The notes beneath the pieces are model-generated. The model made no database searches. It saw only the letters and a program-made list of their open reading frames with translations, and was not told where the DNA came from. The translations under genes were made by a program, and so were the position numbers. Shown in pieces: positions 17,343-25,030 of a stretch of 64,000 nucleotides of DNA (the first letter of the stretch is position 1; every line of letters starts with the position of its first letter). Source of the stretch: Sunxiuqinia indica (GTDB taxonomy: Bacteria > Bacteroidota > Bacteroidia > Bacteroidales > Prolixibacteraceae); assembly GCF_009847015.1 (NCBI RefSeq), contig NZ_WVEM01000016.1, positions 49,339 to 113,338 on the forward strand, in the 5' to 3' direction.

Positions 17343-18940
17343 AAAAAAAACACTTCGTCTTATTGTCGATATTGAGTGGAGTCTTGCTAAGTCTTCCATG
17401 GTTTACAGCCGCTGCAGGGTGGGTTTTGTTATTTGCTTTTGTTCCGCTGTTGTTGGTCGAAGATTTTTTTTGTAGCAACAAAGAACAAAATTCTCACATT
17501 GAGTTTTTAGGCTATTCCTTTTTAAGCTTTTTGACTTGGAATTTACTTTCCTGTTACTGGATCGGACGGGCGGTTCCTTTTGGAATGATTGTCATTGTTA
17601 CACTCAACGCATTGTTGATGTCTGCTGCTTGGTGGATGTTTCATCGTATGAAGCGAGAGTTCAATGTAAATCTTGCTAATATTTCACTGCTTGCTTTTTG
17701 GCTTGCCTTCGAATATTTACATTTCAATTGGGACATGGAATGGCCGTGGCTAACTTTAGGTAATGGATTTGCCAACCAAGTGAGACTGATACAATGGTAT
17801 GAATTCACCGGAGTTTTGGGTGGCTCGCTTTTGATTTTGGCAGCCAATCTTATTCTATTGAGCTTCCTGAAAAATGTTCTCAAAAAGCAGATTTTTCAGG
17901 CTGTGTTTTATTTGTTTGTATTCTGCGCTGTTATTTTTATACCATTCATTTGGTCGAATCATTATTATCTGAATTATGTAGAGACAGGAGAAAAATATGA
18001 CGTTTTGGTTCTTCAGCCTAATGTTGACCCATACACCGAAAAGTTTGACGATAAGCAACGTGAAAAACAGATCGCTACTTTGTTGGAACTAACTGACTCA
18101 TTATTGAATAAGAATACAGCTCTTGTGATTGCTCCGGAAACTGCTCTGCCAACGTTAACTGAAAATGACAGTTTACTCACCCGGTCTTCGATATTTCAGT
18201 TTCGCAAACTGGCACAACAAAGTCCGCTGGTCAGCTTTGTAGTTGGTGTAAATACCCTGAAATACTATAGTGGTGACGAAAAACTTTCCAAAACAGCTCG
18301 ATGGGACGCTGATCGAAATCAATACTTTGATATCTATAATTCAGCCTTGCTGGTCAATGAAAATCCTTTTGTGCAGATTTATCACAAAGGGAAGTTGGTT
18401 AGTGGGGTTGAGAAGATGCCTTTCAGTAAATATTTTTCGTTTATCGAACGATATATCGTTGATTTGGGCGGGGCAACCGGTAGTCTTGGAAGGCAAAATA
18501 CACCAACAATTTTCATAACTAATTCAGGCTTAAAAGTAGCTCCCGTCATTTGTTTTGAATCAGTTTTTGGACAGTACATTAGCACAAACGTGATGAATGG
18601 TGCCGAATTGATTGTGATGCTGACCGATGATGGTTGGTGGGAAGGGACAATTGGTTATCGTCAACATTTAGCGATTTCGAGCCTACGAGCGATTGAGACA
18701 AGAAGAAGTATTGCACGTTCAGCCAATACCGGTATTTCAGCATTGATAAACCAGCGGGGAGATATTCTGAAAAAAACGACGTATGGCGTAAAAACAGCTA
18801 TGAAAGGTAATTTGAGAGCCAATGAGAAACTAACTTTTTACGTAAAATATGGAGATTACCTTGGACGAATAAGTGCCTTCGTTACTGTATTGTTATTGCT
18901 ATATTTTTTTGTTCAGAAGAGAATAAAAGAAGGTAACTAA
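17339..18940 (+). CDS. lnt: apolipoprotein N-acyltransferase
   Basis: Lnt adds the third acyl chain to lipoproteins in the inner membrane. About six to seven hydrophobic segments span residues 5-205, then a nitrilase-like domain carries the catalytic triad: Glu in VIAPETALPTL, Lys (probably in YHKGKLVSGVEKMPF) and Cys in APVICFESVFG. The length is 533 aa. The start codon overlaps the metallophosphatase stop (ATGA). One of its operon partners is itself a predicted lipoprotein. Confidence 0.92.
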   Translation: MKKKHFVLLSILSGVLLSLPWFTAAAGWVLLFAFVPLLLVEDFFCSNKEQNSHIEFLGYSFLSFLTWNLLSCYWIGRAVPFGMIVIVTLNALLMSAAWWMFHRMKREFNVNLANISLLAFWLAFEYLHFNWDMEWPWLTLGNGFANQVRLIQWYEFTGVLGGSLLILAANLILLSFLKNVLKKQIFQAVFYLFVFCAVIFIPFIWSNHYYLNYVETGEKYDVLVLQPNVDPYTEKFDDKQREKQIATLLELTDSLLNKNTALVIAPETALPTLTENDSLLTRSSIFQFRKLAQQSPLVSFVVGVNTLKYYSGDEKLSKTARWDADRNQYFDIYNSALLVNENPFVQIYHKGKLVSGVEKMPFSKYFSFIERYIVDLGGATGSLGRQNTPTIFITNSGLKVAPVICFESVFGQYISTNVMNGAELIVMLTDDGWWEGTIGYRQHLAISSLRAIETRRSIARSANTGISALINQRGDILKKTTYGVKTAMKGNLRANEKLTFYVKYGDYLGRISAFVTVLLLLYFFVQKRIKEGN

Positions 18941-19400
18941 AAAGAAAAAAATCCGCATTAATTCGTTTGTGTAAAATCCCTAAAAATAAGGATTTGAGTG
19001 CCTGAACGATCAGACTTCCACCGGTAGTAAACTACTCACCCCGAATACTCGGGGCTACAAGGCCTGTCTTTACGTCCATAAGCTTTCTCGGTTCGATATA
19101 AACTGTTGAATTTACCAAATTTGAACTAATGCGGACAATATCTTTGTGAAAGAACGTTTTCTTAGATCAAATATAGTTTTAGGATGCTGACTTTCCAAGT
19201 AAAATGTGGGATTTTATAACATTTTAAGAATATCTCATTGATTTATAATACGATCGGATAAGGCAATGTTTTTCGAGATTAACTTTCTTATTTTTTCTGC
19301 GTACAAATGCCCTCGAAACCCTTGTTGTTATTGTTTTTGCTTGGCAATAAGCCACTTTGCTTTTAAGGGGTGAAAATGATTTGTTTTTTTGTCGAAATAA
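18941..19400. other. non-coding stretch upstream of the tRNA genes
   Basis: I see no convincing gene here. A weak AAATCC/GGATTT hairpin just after lnt may act in termination. A CCCCGA/TCGGGG hairpin (19039-19054) sits in a stretch rich in short palindromes that could be the remnant of a mobile element. A TATCTTTG box near 19138 resembles a -7 element but has no gene after it. Confidence 0.4.
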
Positions 19401-19432
19401 TTTTGCGAAAGAAAAAAGTAGTTCTATATTTG
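19401..19432 (+). promoter_or_regulatory. Bacteroidota-type promoter for the tRNA genes
   Basis: TTTTG (19401-19405) and TATATTTG (19425-19432) are separated by 19 bp and match the -33/-7 consensus of the primary sigma factor of Bacteroidota. The predicted transcription start is near 19439, about 75 nt before tRNA-Ser. Confidence 0.7.
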
Positions 19433-19515
19433 CACGCACATTCACAAAGGGGTAAGCCTAGAGTGGAACAGTTCTAAAGAGAATTAAGGAGAAAAAATTT
19501 AGTCACGATATTTCA

Positions 19516-19605
<90 letters not shown>

Positions 19606-19619
19606 ATTAAAATATTTTT

Positions 19620-19694
19620 CGGGATGTAGCGCAGTCCGGTTAGCGCACCTGCTTTGGGAGCAGGGGGTCCCAGGTTCGAATCCTGGTATCCCGA
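19620..19694 (+). tRNA. tRNA-Pro (anticodon TGG)
   Basis: The acceptor stem CGGGATG/TATCCCG, the anticodon stem CCTGC/GCAGG (anticodon at 19655-19657) and the T-arm GGTTCGAATCC are intact. It lies 15 bp after tRNA-Ser and is probably co-transcribed with it. Its 3' end faces a recombinase gene 160 bp away, so it is a plausible integration target; no second copy of its 3' end was seen in the window. Confidence 0.96.
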
Positions 19695-19713
19695 CAGATT
19701 GGGAAACTCTTAC

Positions 19714-19748
19714 AAACCCTACCAAGCAAGGCTTTTGGTAGGGTTTTT
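19714..19748 (+). terminator. terminator of the tRNA transcript
   Basis: AAACCCTACCAA (19714-19725) pairs perfectly with TTGGTAGGGTTT (19735-19746), a 12-bp stem with a 9-nt loop followed by Ts. Confidence 0.8.
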
Positions 19749-19854
19749 GGTTTATATATGGTGAGGTTATTTTATTTTTTATCTCTTTTTTATGGGTGTT
19801 TTTGATGCAAAAAGGGTAATTTAGTTTCATTATTCATGCAAAATTCATGCAAAA

Positions 19855-21123
19855 ATGGCTTCAGTAAAACCTTATTTCGACACCCGGTCAGAACGAAAAG
19901 ATGGAACTTACCCGTTAAAATTAGCTGTTACTCATAAAGGGTCATTTACAGTTAATTTGAAAATATACCTCAAGAAAAATCAGTGGGACGGGGTGCAAAT
20001 TGTCAATCATCCGCAAAAGAGAAAGCTCAACCAGGGGTTCAGCAATAAACTACAAACGGCCAAGACAAACATTATTAACCTGCATTCGTCGGGTGAAATA
20101 CGTTTTTTAAGCAATAAGGAGTTGAAGCTAATCATTCAGACTGGCGATATAAAGGCTGAATCGAACGAATCAGGATATAAACTGGCTGAACACTTTAAAA
20201 GATACATAGCGGCGGCCAACAAGCCTAAAACGGCTGAAACATACCAATACACACTTGACAAGATTAATTTATTTTCGGAAGGGGTGATGTTTAATGAAGT
20301 AGATTACGGGTGGTTAAAGGAATTTGAGCGTTTTTTATCTACCGGATCGGGGATAAATGCGAGGTCAATTCATTTAAGAAATATAAGGGCAGTTTTTAAC
20401 GATGCCATTAAATACCGGTTGGTATCACAAAACATTTACCCATTTAGGGAGTTTAAAATTAAGAGCGAAAAAACAGCCAAGCGATCACTTACTGTTGAAG
20501 AATTGAATTTAATTCGGTTTTTCCCGGTGGAACCTCACCAAGAGAAATACAGAGACTTTTTTATGCTTGTTTTTTACCTGATTGGAATAAATGTAATTGA
20601 TTTGGTGAATTTGAAGGAAATTAAAAATGGAAGGATAAACTATAAGCGGGAGAAAACGGGCAAGCAGTATGATATTAAAGTGCTTCCAGAAGCGATGGAG
20701 TTGATAGAAAAATATAAAGGCTCCGATTTTTTACTTTTCCCGATGGATGGATATTCAGATTACAGAGATTTCAGGCACCGGTTAAATGAAAATTTGAAAG
20801 AGATTGGTTTTTTAGAAAGGAAGGGACCAGGAGGGAAGAAAATAAGAACCCCGTTTTTTACAAATCTGTCTACTTATTGGGCACGGCATAGCTGGGCGAC
20901 CATAGCATCAAAAAACGGGGTTCCGAAGGATGTAATTTCGGCTGCCCTGGGGCATGAAATAGGGAGTAAAACAACCTCTATTTATATTGACTATGATCAG
21001 GACTTGGTAGACAAGGCTAACCGAAAGGTTGTTGATTATTTGAATAAAAGTTCTTGCTTGAATCCTTATGTGTTATTCGCTAAAGAAAAAACAAGAATTG
21101 ATTTTGAAAGGATTGATTTATAA
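19855..21123 (+). CDS. tyrosine recombinase int1 (phage/ICE-type integrase)
   Basis: This 422-residue site-specific recombinase has the Bacteroidota integrase layout: an arm-binding domain (MASVKPYFDTRSERKDGTYP, residues 1-60), a SAM-like core-binding domain (about 105-200) and a catalytic domain. The tyrosine is near residue 377 (TTSIYIDYD) and the LGH histidine at 367. Two catalytic positions are non-standard: the box I arginine region reads YLIGINVIDL, and the HxxR motif reads YWAR (341-344). Divergent members of this family exist, so activity is not excluded. It lies just after tRNA-Pro and three ATGCAAAA repeats (19805-19853) that may be arm sites. It ends 12 bp before the 16-bp repeat and the first cassette, and probably served an older element rather than the prophage. 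Confidence 0.85.
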   Translation: MASVKPYFDTRSERKDGTYPLKLAVTHKGSFTVNLKIYLKKNQWDGVQIVNHPQKRKLNQGFSNKLQTAKTNIINLHSSGEIRFLSNKELKLIIQTGDIKAESNESGYKLAEHFKRYIAAANKPKTAETYQYTLDKINLFSEGVMFNEVDYGWLKEFERFLSTGSGINARSIHLRNIRAVFNDAIKYRLVSQNIYPFREFKIKSEKTAKRSLTVEELNLIRFFPVEPHQEKYRDFFMLVFYLIGINVIDLVNLKEIKNGRINYKREKTGKQYDIKVLPEAMELIEKYKGSDFLLFPMDGYSDYRDFRHRLNENLKEIGFLERKGPGGKKIRTPFFTNLSTYWARHSWATIASKNGVPKDVISAALGHEIGSKTTSIYIDYDQDLVDKANRKVVDYLNKSSCLNPYVLFAKEKTRIDFERIDL

Positions 21124-21134
21124 GGTGTTTCTGG

Positions 21135-21150
21135 ATGGTGAGTTTATTCG
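21135..21150. repeat. 16-bp direct repeat, left copy (candidate attL or attI-like site)
   Basis: ATGGTGAGTTTATTCG is identical to 60721-60736. Both copies lie close to a recombinase gene and stand 2-3 bp before a cassette core (CGTT). No further homology extends outward on either side. Confidence 0.7.
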
Positions 21151-21152
21151 CA

Positions 21153-21574
21153 CGTTGTGCTTCATTAAAACGCCACTTCGTTAAGCACAACACGCAATAA
21201 AAATAATTGGCTGTGCTTCGTGCGAAAGTTTCTGCGTAATTTGTAGGAATAAAAACAAAAGCCTACCGCGCATTTGTAGTCATCCATCCAGTCTCCCACT
21301 TTTGTATTTTACTCCAAAATTCTCCGTGTTTAGTTCCCATATTATACCCATTTTCATCACGAATAACACCATCTTTCATTTTTAAGTATTCATTATCCGA
21401 ATAATATTCATGGCATATCTTATGCCCCTTCTCCATTAGGTTATAAGCTTCATCTTTACTTATATTGCTGTGCATTTCTGTTCTAATATCCATCGCTATT
21501 TTTGTTTTTATTTGTGTTTCAATTCAACTTTTCTGCAAACTCGGATAAGCCAACTATTCTTATTGCCATCCGTT
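21153..21574. repeat. 422-bp perfect repeat, copy 1 (duplicated cassette)
   Basis: The sequence is identical to 61885-62306 at every base compared. The identity begins at CGTT and ends at CCGTT, which are the cassette cores, and the flanks differ on both sides. It contains hairpin GTTGTGCTT/AAGCACAAC (21154-21162, 21183-21191), one 76-codon gene, and an attC-like stem near 21534-21574 whose GGAT/ATCC pairing is interrupted by bulges. Confidence 0.95.
21263..21493 (-). CDS. cassette-borne small protein (76 aa), copy 1
   Basis: The 76-residue product is not recognised. It is soluble, rich in charged and aromatic residues, and starts MDIRTEMHSNISKDEAYNLM. A helical first half is followed by HGEFWSKIQKWETGWMTTNAR, a Trp-rich end. 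There is no signal peptide and no Cys cluster. An identical copy lies at 61995-62225 inside the duplicated cassette, so the reading frame has been kept intact in both places. The leader AGCGATGGATA around the start codon is shared with the next cassette gene (start at 22191). Confidence 0.7.
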   Translation of the reverse strand: MDIRTEMHSNISKDEAYNLMEKGHKICHEYYSDNEYLKMKDGVIRDENGYNMGTKHGEFWSKIQKWETGWMTTNAR

Positions 21575-21642
21575 GTGTGCAAGTGCTACGATAGAGCATT
21601 TAATCAACAGTTGCAGCAACTTGACCATAATTAAATATTTTT

Positions 21643-22191
21643 TCACCACTCGCTTTGGTTTTTTTCAAAACCATTAAAATATTCAGTTATCCACTTTTTT
21701 ATAGCACCGATATTTTGAGTAGATAATGAATCATTTTCAAATTCATGTATAGTTTTAAATATCTGAAATGTTTCTCCGCTTACCTCTCTTAGTGCTAATC
21801 TATCATGCGCCCAAACTTTGCACAATTGATATTTTGTTTTATTATTTGAAAACGATTGAACAAATTTCTGAAGATTGTCTCTCATTTTTTCATTTCTTAA
21901 CTTTCTATTGTGTATTTTTTCTGCATTGGTTGTATATTCATAAATATTACACAACTTCTTAACCTTACAATTATCAATACAAACATACGGGGCTATTTCC
22001 CATCTGCCGAAATCACCCATCTGTCCACTGTCATGATAAAGTTTAATGTTGGTAATTTGAAATATACCATCGTCATAATTTGATAATGTATCCTCAATGT
22101 TCTCCATATCTACATAATCGTCCGATATTTCAATGTCAGATTCTATTACATCAATAAATCCATTGCTTTTTATAAGAGTTATTTTATCCAT
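21643..22191 (-). CDS. cassette-borne hypothetical protein (182 aa)
   Basis: This is an unrecognised cytosolic protein. It begins MDKITLIKSNGFIDVIESDIEIS and includes a repeated acidic stretch (ISDDYVDMENIEDTLSNYDDG), then a Cys-containing segment (YVCIDNCKVKKLCNIYEY) and a basic region. There is no membrane segment. It occupies one cassette between the cores at 21572 and 22350. The conserved TTGATTAAATGAAC motif lies about 30-43 nt upstream of its start codon. Confidence 0.65.
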   Translation of the reverse strand: MDKITLIKSNGFIDVIESDIEISDDYVDMENIEDTLSNYDDGIFQITNIKLYHDSGQMGDFGRWEIAPYVCIDNCKVKKLCNIYEYTTNAEKIHNRKLRNEKMRDNLQKFVQSFSNNKTKYQLCKVWAHDRLALREVSGETFQIFKTIHEFENDSLSTQNIGAIKKWITEYFNGFEKNQSEW

Positions 22192-22260
22192 CGCTAAAAA
22201 ATATTTAATTATTACTTCTGTTCATTTAATCAAGTTTTATATGTTAATCCCGCACCAGAC

Positions 22261-22356
22261 ACACAACAAGCGGTATAGTGCAGTTTGCCATTAAAGGCGG
22301 TAGTATGTTGAAAAAGTCTGCAAGGCAAACCGACACCATACCGCCAGCCGTTATGC
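22261..22356. repeat. attC-like palindrome
   Basis: On the plus strand the order is ACACAAC, AA, a stem GCGGTAT..GTG..GTTTGCC (22270-22289) pairing with GGCAAAC..CAC..ATACCGC (22324-22344), a 5-nt spacer and GTTATGC (22350-22356). The stem has unpaired bases on each strand, as attC stems do. This is the clearest attC-like site in the window. Confidence 0.7.
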
Positions 22357-22641
22357 CCCATAGTGAGTCACAACCTTTTCATATATTCTTTTAACGGTAT
22401 CCCAACTTACAGGTACTTTTTGAATTACCGTTTCAGTTGCATCTTCATCTTGTATTTCTATGCAGTAATCACATTCACCACATCCACAATATTCTTCGTT
22501 TGGCACTTCTATTTCCTCAAAAAATTCTCCTATTAAAAGTGCCTTTGCTCCGTTTTCAGCAGTTAAACTACGGGGCATAACAACACCTAAAGATGAATTG
22601 CCAGTCTGCGAGTTTCCGATAAGTTCTTGCGTTTTACTCAT
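22351..22641 (-). CDS. cassette-borne protein with CxCxxCxxC motif (96 aa)
   Basis: This is a small unrecognised protein. The centre carries a tight cysteine cluster, YCGCGECDYCIEIQDED (about residues 51-67), which suggests a zinc or iron-sulfur site. The C-terminus is VSWDTVKRIYEKVVTHYGA. The TAA stop codon is read from the GTTA of the cassette core itself, so the gene ends exactly at the recombination boundary. This is one of two genes in the array with that arrangement. Confidence 0.65.
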   Translation of the reverse strand: MSKTQELIGNSQTGNSSLGVVMPRSLTAENGAKALLIGEFFEEIEVPNEEYCGCGECDYCIEIQDEDATETVIQKVPVSWDTVKRIYEKVVTHYGA

Positions 22642-22655
22642 GTCATTTTAATTTG

Positions 22656-22774
22656 AAAGTGTAGTGAGTATTTATGGCAACTCACTTTAGCCCGAAACGT
22701 TAGCGTGCATTTTTAAGAAGCGATTAATAAGTTCTATACTCAATTATTAAAAACGTTCGCTTCGCCGCGCTAAC
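22656..22774. repeat. attC-like hairpin plus GTTAGCG..CGCTAAC hairpin
   Basis: AGTGAGT/ACTCACT forms a short stem ending in core GTTAGCG (22699-22705). That GTT then opens a larger three-part hairpin: GTTAGCG pairs with CGCTAAC (22768-22774), AAGCGA with TCGCTT, and TTAATAA with TTATTAA. Confidence 0.55.
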
Positions 22775-22866
22775 ACGCTACATAAATCATTTTTCATTTC
22801 ATTTAATCAACGCTTGTGGTTTAATAATAAAAAAAAGAAAGCCTACCCGCGTTAGCTTTTTCAAAG

Positions 22867-23397
22867 CTATTTTGATTTTGTTTCGTTCTCAATTGCTATT
22901 TTGAGACTCTTCAATGTTACTCTCGATAATGGGCAGTCATAATCAAAGTCAAACGAAAACATATTGTTTGTCCATTTTTCTCTTAGTGTTATTTTTAATT
23001 TTTTAGGTTCAAAATCAACTTTTACAAATTTCCACATGTAAATGTCATAAAGAGCTTTTCGTATCTTTAACATTATTTTATGCTCATTTCCGCATAACTT
23101 ATACATATCAGGGAAGTTTCTAAGAACTAAAAACATTTCATTAGTGTAGTTACATGTTTTGTTTGAGCCAATTTCCTGAACAAGAAAATCACTATATCCT
23201 GTGCGCTCTATAAAAAATGAAACCCCAAATTCATGATTTGGATTTGTCATTCCACAAACTATATCACCTTTTTTTAACTCAGTATCTTCATGGATATGCT
23301 CCCATCTTATTGTATTTTCATCAAACACGCGATGTTCGGTTGTGGAATAAGCAGTCATTGCTGCTATTGTTGTTAATATCCTCTCTTTATCATTCAT
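22867..23397 (-). CDS. cassette-borne hypothetical protein (176 aa)
   Basis: This is an unrecognised soluble protein starting MNDKERILTTIAAMTAYSTTEHRVFDENTIRWEHI. A segment ELKKGDIVCGMTNPNHEFGVSF looks like a beta-barrel turn, and FVKVDFEPKKLKITLREKWTNNMFSF resembles paired beta strands. There is no signal peptide. The following gene's 3' end lies 2 bp upstream, so the two genes share one cassette and probably one transcript. Confidence 0.65.
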   Translation of the reverse strand: MNDKERILTTIAAMTAYSTTEHRVFDENTIRWEHIHEDTELKKGDIVCGMTNPNHEFGVSFFIERTGYSDFLVQEIGSNKTCNYTNEMFLVLRNFPDMYKLCGNEHKIMLKIRKALYDIYMWKFVKVDFEPKKLKITLREKWTNNMFSFDFDYDCPLSRVTLKSLKIAIENETKSK

Positions 23398-23399
23398 AA

Positions 23400-23633
23400 T
23401 TACTTGTAATTGTAAATTCTTATTTTATACATTACGCCGTCTGTAATAGTGTCAGAAACTAATATCCACCATTCACATTCGCCATATAATTGCAGTAATC
23501 TTTGAAGTTTATTTAAAGTACTTTCATGAAAATAATCACCGTCAATAAATATAATTTCTCCTTGTATTCTCAAAAGCAATTTCGAGTCATCGACTACTTT
23601 TCCAATTTTTTCTATAAAATCCTTATAAGTCAT
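23400..23633 (-). CDS. cassette-borne hypothetical protein (77 aa)
   Basis: This is an unrecognised small protein: MTYKDFIEKIGKVVDDSKL, then LLLRIQGEIIFIDGDYF and a C-terminal YGECEWWILVSD segment. The open frame extends to 23687, but those extra residues (Arg/Lys-rich) run through the conserved cassette leader motif, so the ATG at 23633 is preferred. It is paired with the 176-aa gene just downstream. Confidence 0.6.
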   Translation of the reverse strand: MTYKDFIEKIGKVVDDSKLLLRIQGEIIFIDGDYFHESTLNKLQRLLQLYGECEWWILVSDTITDGVMYKIRIYNYK

Positions 23634-23734
23634 TTTAAAACCCTCCCTTTTTCTTTTTTTTAGGTTCGTACATCTAATCAAATTCACTGGAAAAAACGCA
23701 ACTTGTACAGGTCGTTATAAGCAAAAAATTAAAA

Positions 23735-23980
23735 TTATTTCTGCCTGCGCACAAGTTTACTTTCAATATCATACCCATAAATCATTAACCCATCATTGAA
23801 CTCAAGTGTTGCGCCACGTAGGGAATCGCCAACCTTATTAACAAAACATCTTGACCATGCCATTCCATAGTTTGATAATATTATTTCAGCATCCTCTATG
23901 AATTTTTCTAATTCCTTAATATCAACATACTCATCATCTGGTATGCTATTAAATATAACAATGTCGTATTCTATTCCCAT
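23735..23980 (-). CDS. cassette-borne hypothetical protein (81 aa)
   Basis: This is an unrecognised small acidic protein (MGIEYDIVIFNSIPDDEYVDIKELEKFI...). It has an alternating hydrophobic start that could be a beta strand followed by a helix. It ends 15 bp after the core at 23714 and starts 25 bp before the attC-like palindrome at 24005, so it fills a compact cassette of about 370 bp. Confidence 0.6.
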   Translation of the reverse strand: MGIEYDIVIFNSIPDDEYVDIKELEKFIEDAEIILSNYGMAWSRCFVNKVGDSLRGATLEFNDGLMIYGYDIESKLVRRQK

Positions 23981-24004
23981 AACACAATAACTTTAATTTT
24001 CAAC

Positions 24005-24094
24005 TTATAACAAAGGCTAAAAAGCAATTGCCACTAAGCGTGTTACCAAGCAGTATTTATTATAGGCAACTGCTTTTAGCCTCAACCGTTAGCG
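24005..24094. repeat. attC-like palindrome at the array 1 right boundary
   Basis: TTATAAC (24005-24011), then stem AGGCTAAAAAGCAATTGCC (24014-24032) pairs with GGCAACTGCTTTTAGCCT (24065-24082) apart from one extra A and one mismatch. A CAACC spacer and core GTTAGCG (24088-24094) follow. The extra A is an extrahelical base of the sort that sets strand choice in real attC sites. Confidence 0.7.
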
Positions 24095-24397
24095 TTCATT
24101 TGCCAACGCTCTCTCTACTTGCCGCCATTGGTTTTTCATCTCCTTTATTGTAGTTCCATATCTAAAAGCAAAATCTTCCATTCTTTCACCTTTTTTTGGT
24201 GGGCGGCTTGGTCTCATATCTACATAGTCGTATTTTGCTATACAGTTCTTTTCGTAAGCTAAGGCAGCATTAAAAGCCCTTTCCTGTGCTTCAATCCATT
24301 CCTTGCTTGGTTCAGCAAAATACTTATCTCTAAATTCTTTATTATCGCCTTTGTCTATTAAAAATTTATCTATATCCATATTTGTTATTTTTCTCAA
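24089..24397 (-). CDS. hypothetical protein coupled to the HTH gene (102 aa)
   Basis: This is an unrecognised helical, charged protein: MRKITNMDIDKFLIDKGDN, PSKEWIEAQERAFNAALAYEKN and KKGERMEDFAFRYGTTIKEMKNQW. Its start overlaps the stop of the upstream HTH gene by 4 bp, so the pair is translationally coupled. Its TAA stop is formed by the GTTA of the cassette core at 24088. It may be the last phage-backbone gene, or a gene trimmed or acquired at a cassette boundary. A toxin-antitoxin role was considered but nothing specific supports it. Confidence 0.65.
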   Translation of the reverse strand: MRKITNMDIDKFLIDKGDNKEFRDKYFAEPSKEWIEAQERAFNAALAYEKNCIAKYDYVDMRPSRPPKKGERMEDFAFRYGTTIKEMKNQWRQVERALANER

Positions 24398-24576
24398 ACA
24401 ATGTTAATATTTAATTCGCTCATAACCTGCTCTATTTTATCGAGAGGCATGGTGCGTTTCCCTTTCAGGAATTGATTAAAGTTACAACGGGAGTAGCCTA
24501 TTTTTTCGGATAATTCAGTCTGGCTTATTTTTTTATCGGCCAGTGCTTTTTTTATTGCTGTTCGGTGGTCGTACAT
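24394..24576 (-). CDS. small XRE-family HTH DNA-binding protein
   Basis: The 60-residue product is almost only a helix-turn-helix domain: AIKKALADKKISQTELSEKIGYSRCNFNQFLKGKR, with the recognition helix at about residues 28-38. Cro-like size and position at the end of the minus-strand early gene set suggest a phage regulator. The ATGCAGTA-type motifs in the control region near 29.7 kb are candidate targets for some repressor, but a link to this protein is not shown. Confidence 0.85.
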   Translation of the reverse strand: MYDHRTAIKKALADKKISQTELSEKIGYSRCNFNQFLKGKRTMPLDKIEQVMSELNINIV

Positions 24577-24854
24577 GCTATTAGTTTTTTAAATCGTTTT
24601 TGGAAGAAAAATTTTTCGTGTGTCGGCTTATTTTTGGGATCAATACATATAAATTCACCCGCATTTAAGGCTATTTCTGTATTATCTTCAAAACGGTATT
24701 TTTTACCAGTGAATGCAGATACTAAAAAGCTTTTAGCCTTTTTGCCGCTTTTCTCATTAATGAGCTTATTTTCTCCGGTCGTGTCATTCTGATACATCCG
24801 GAAACTTTGGCCCGTTGTTTTTTCTGTGTAACTTCTTTGTGTAGGTCGGTACAT
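24552..24854 (-). CDS. hypothetical protein (100 aa)
   Basis: This is an unrecognised, basic, beta-rich protein (SYTEKTTGQSFRMYQNDTTG, then LVSAFTGKKYRFEDNTEI). The Gly/Lys/Thr pattern suggests a small nucleic-acid-associated protein, but no domain is recognised. It overlaps the HTH gene by 25 bp and follows a small membrane-protein gene, consistent with one early operon. Confidence 0.6.
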   Translation of the reverse strand: MYRPTQRSYTEKTTGQSFRMYQNDTTGENKLINEKSGKKAKSFLVSAFTGKKYRFEDNTEIALNAGEFICIDPKNKPTHEKFFFQKRFKKLIACTTTEQQ

Positions 24855-24859
24855 GGTCG

Positions 24860-25027
24860 TTATTTTTTACGGTTTGCAGTAATAATAGAAGCCAGGCAAA
24901 GCACCCAGGGGACCAGAAAAAGACCTGCAAAAATTCGTTTCAGCAGGTCTATATTTTTTACATCGAAATAAAAGGCAGCCCCGGCCATTATAGCCATGCC
25001 TAAAATGGAAAGTATTGTATTTTTCAT
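24860..25027 (-). CDS. small membrane protein (55 aa)
   Basis: The frame runs from ATG at 25027 to TAA at 24860. The product has two hydrophobic stretches: MKNTILSILGMAIMAGAAFYF at the N-terminus and RIFAGLFLVPWVLCLASII in the second half, ending NRKK, so it probably spans the membrane twice. It fits exactly between its neighbours (3 bp and 5 bp gaps), which argues that it is real. The function is unknown. Confidence 0.6.
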   Translation of the reverse strand: MKNTILSILGMAIMAGAAFYFDVKNIDLLKRIFAGLFLVPWVLCLASIITANRKK

Positions 25028-25030
25028 TTT

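Larger units (their letters stand above)
21153..24094. mobile_element. integron-like cassette array 1
   Basis: Six genes, all on the minus strand, are separated by imperfect palindromes of repeated design: AAC, a bulged stem, a short spacer and GTT, followed by a second hairpin opening with that GTT and closing with the complementary AAC. Junction GTT cores are at 21154, 21572, 22350, 22699, 23714 and 24088. Unit sizes run from about 0.35 to 1.0 kb with one or two genes each. The first unit recurs exactly in array 2. Architecture and duplication are seen; mobility by an integrase is inferred. Confidence 0.65.

Noticed and set aside
21153..21574. The 422-bp repeat as an insertion sequence
   Set aside because: It codes only for a 76-aa protein without transposase features, has no terminal inverted repeats or target duplication, and its ends coincide with cassette cores.
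24089..24576. HTH gene and its coupled neighbour as a toxin-antitoxin pair
   Set aside because: Gene order and coupling would fit, but the 102-aa product matches no toxin I recognise.
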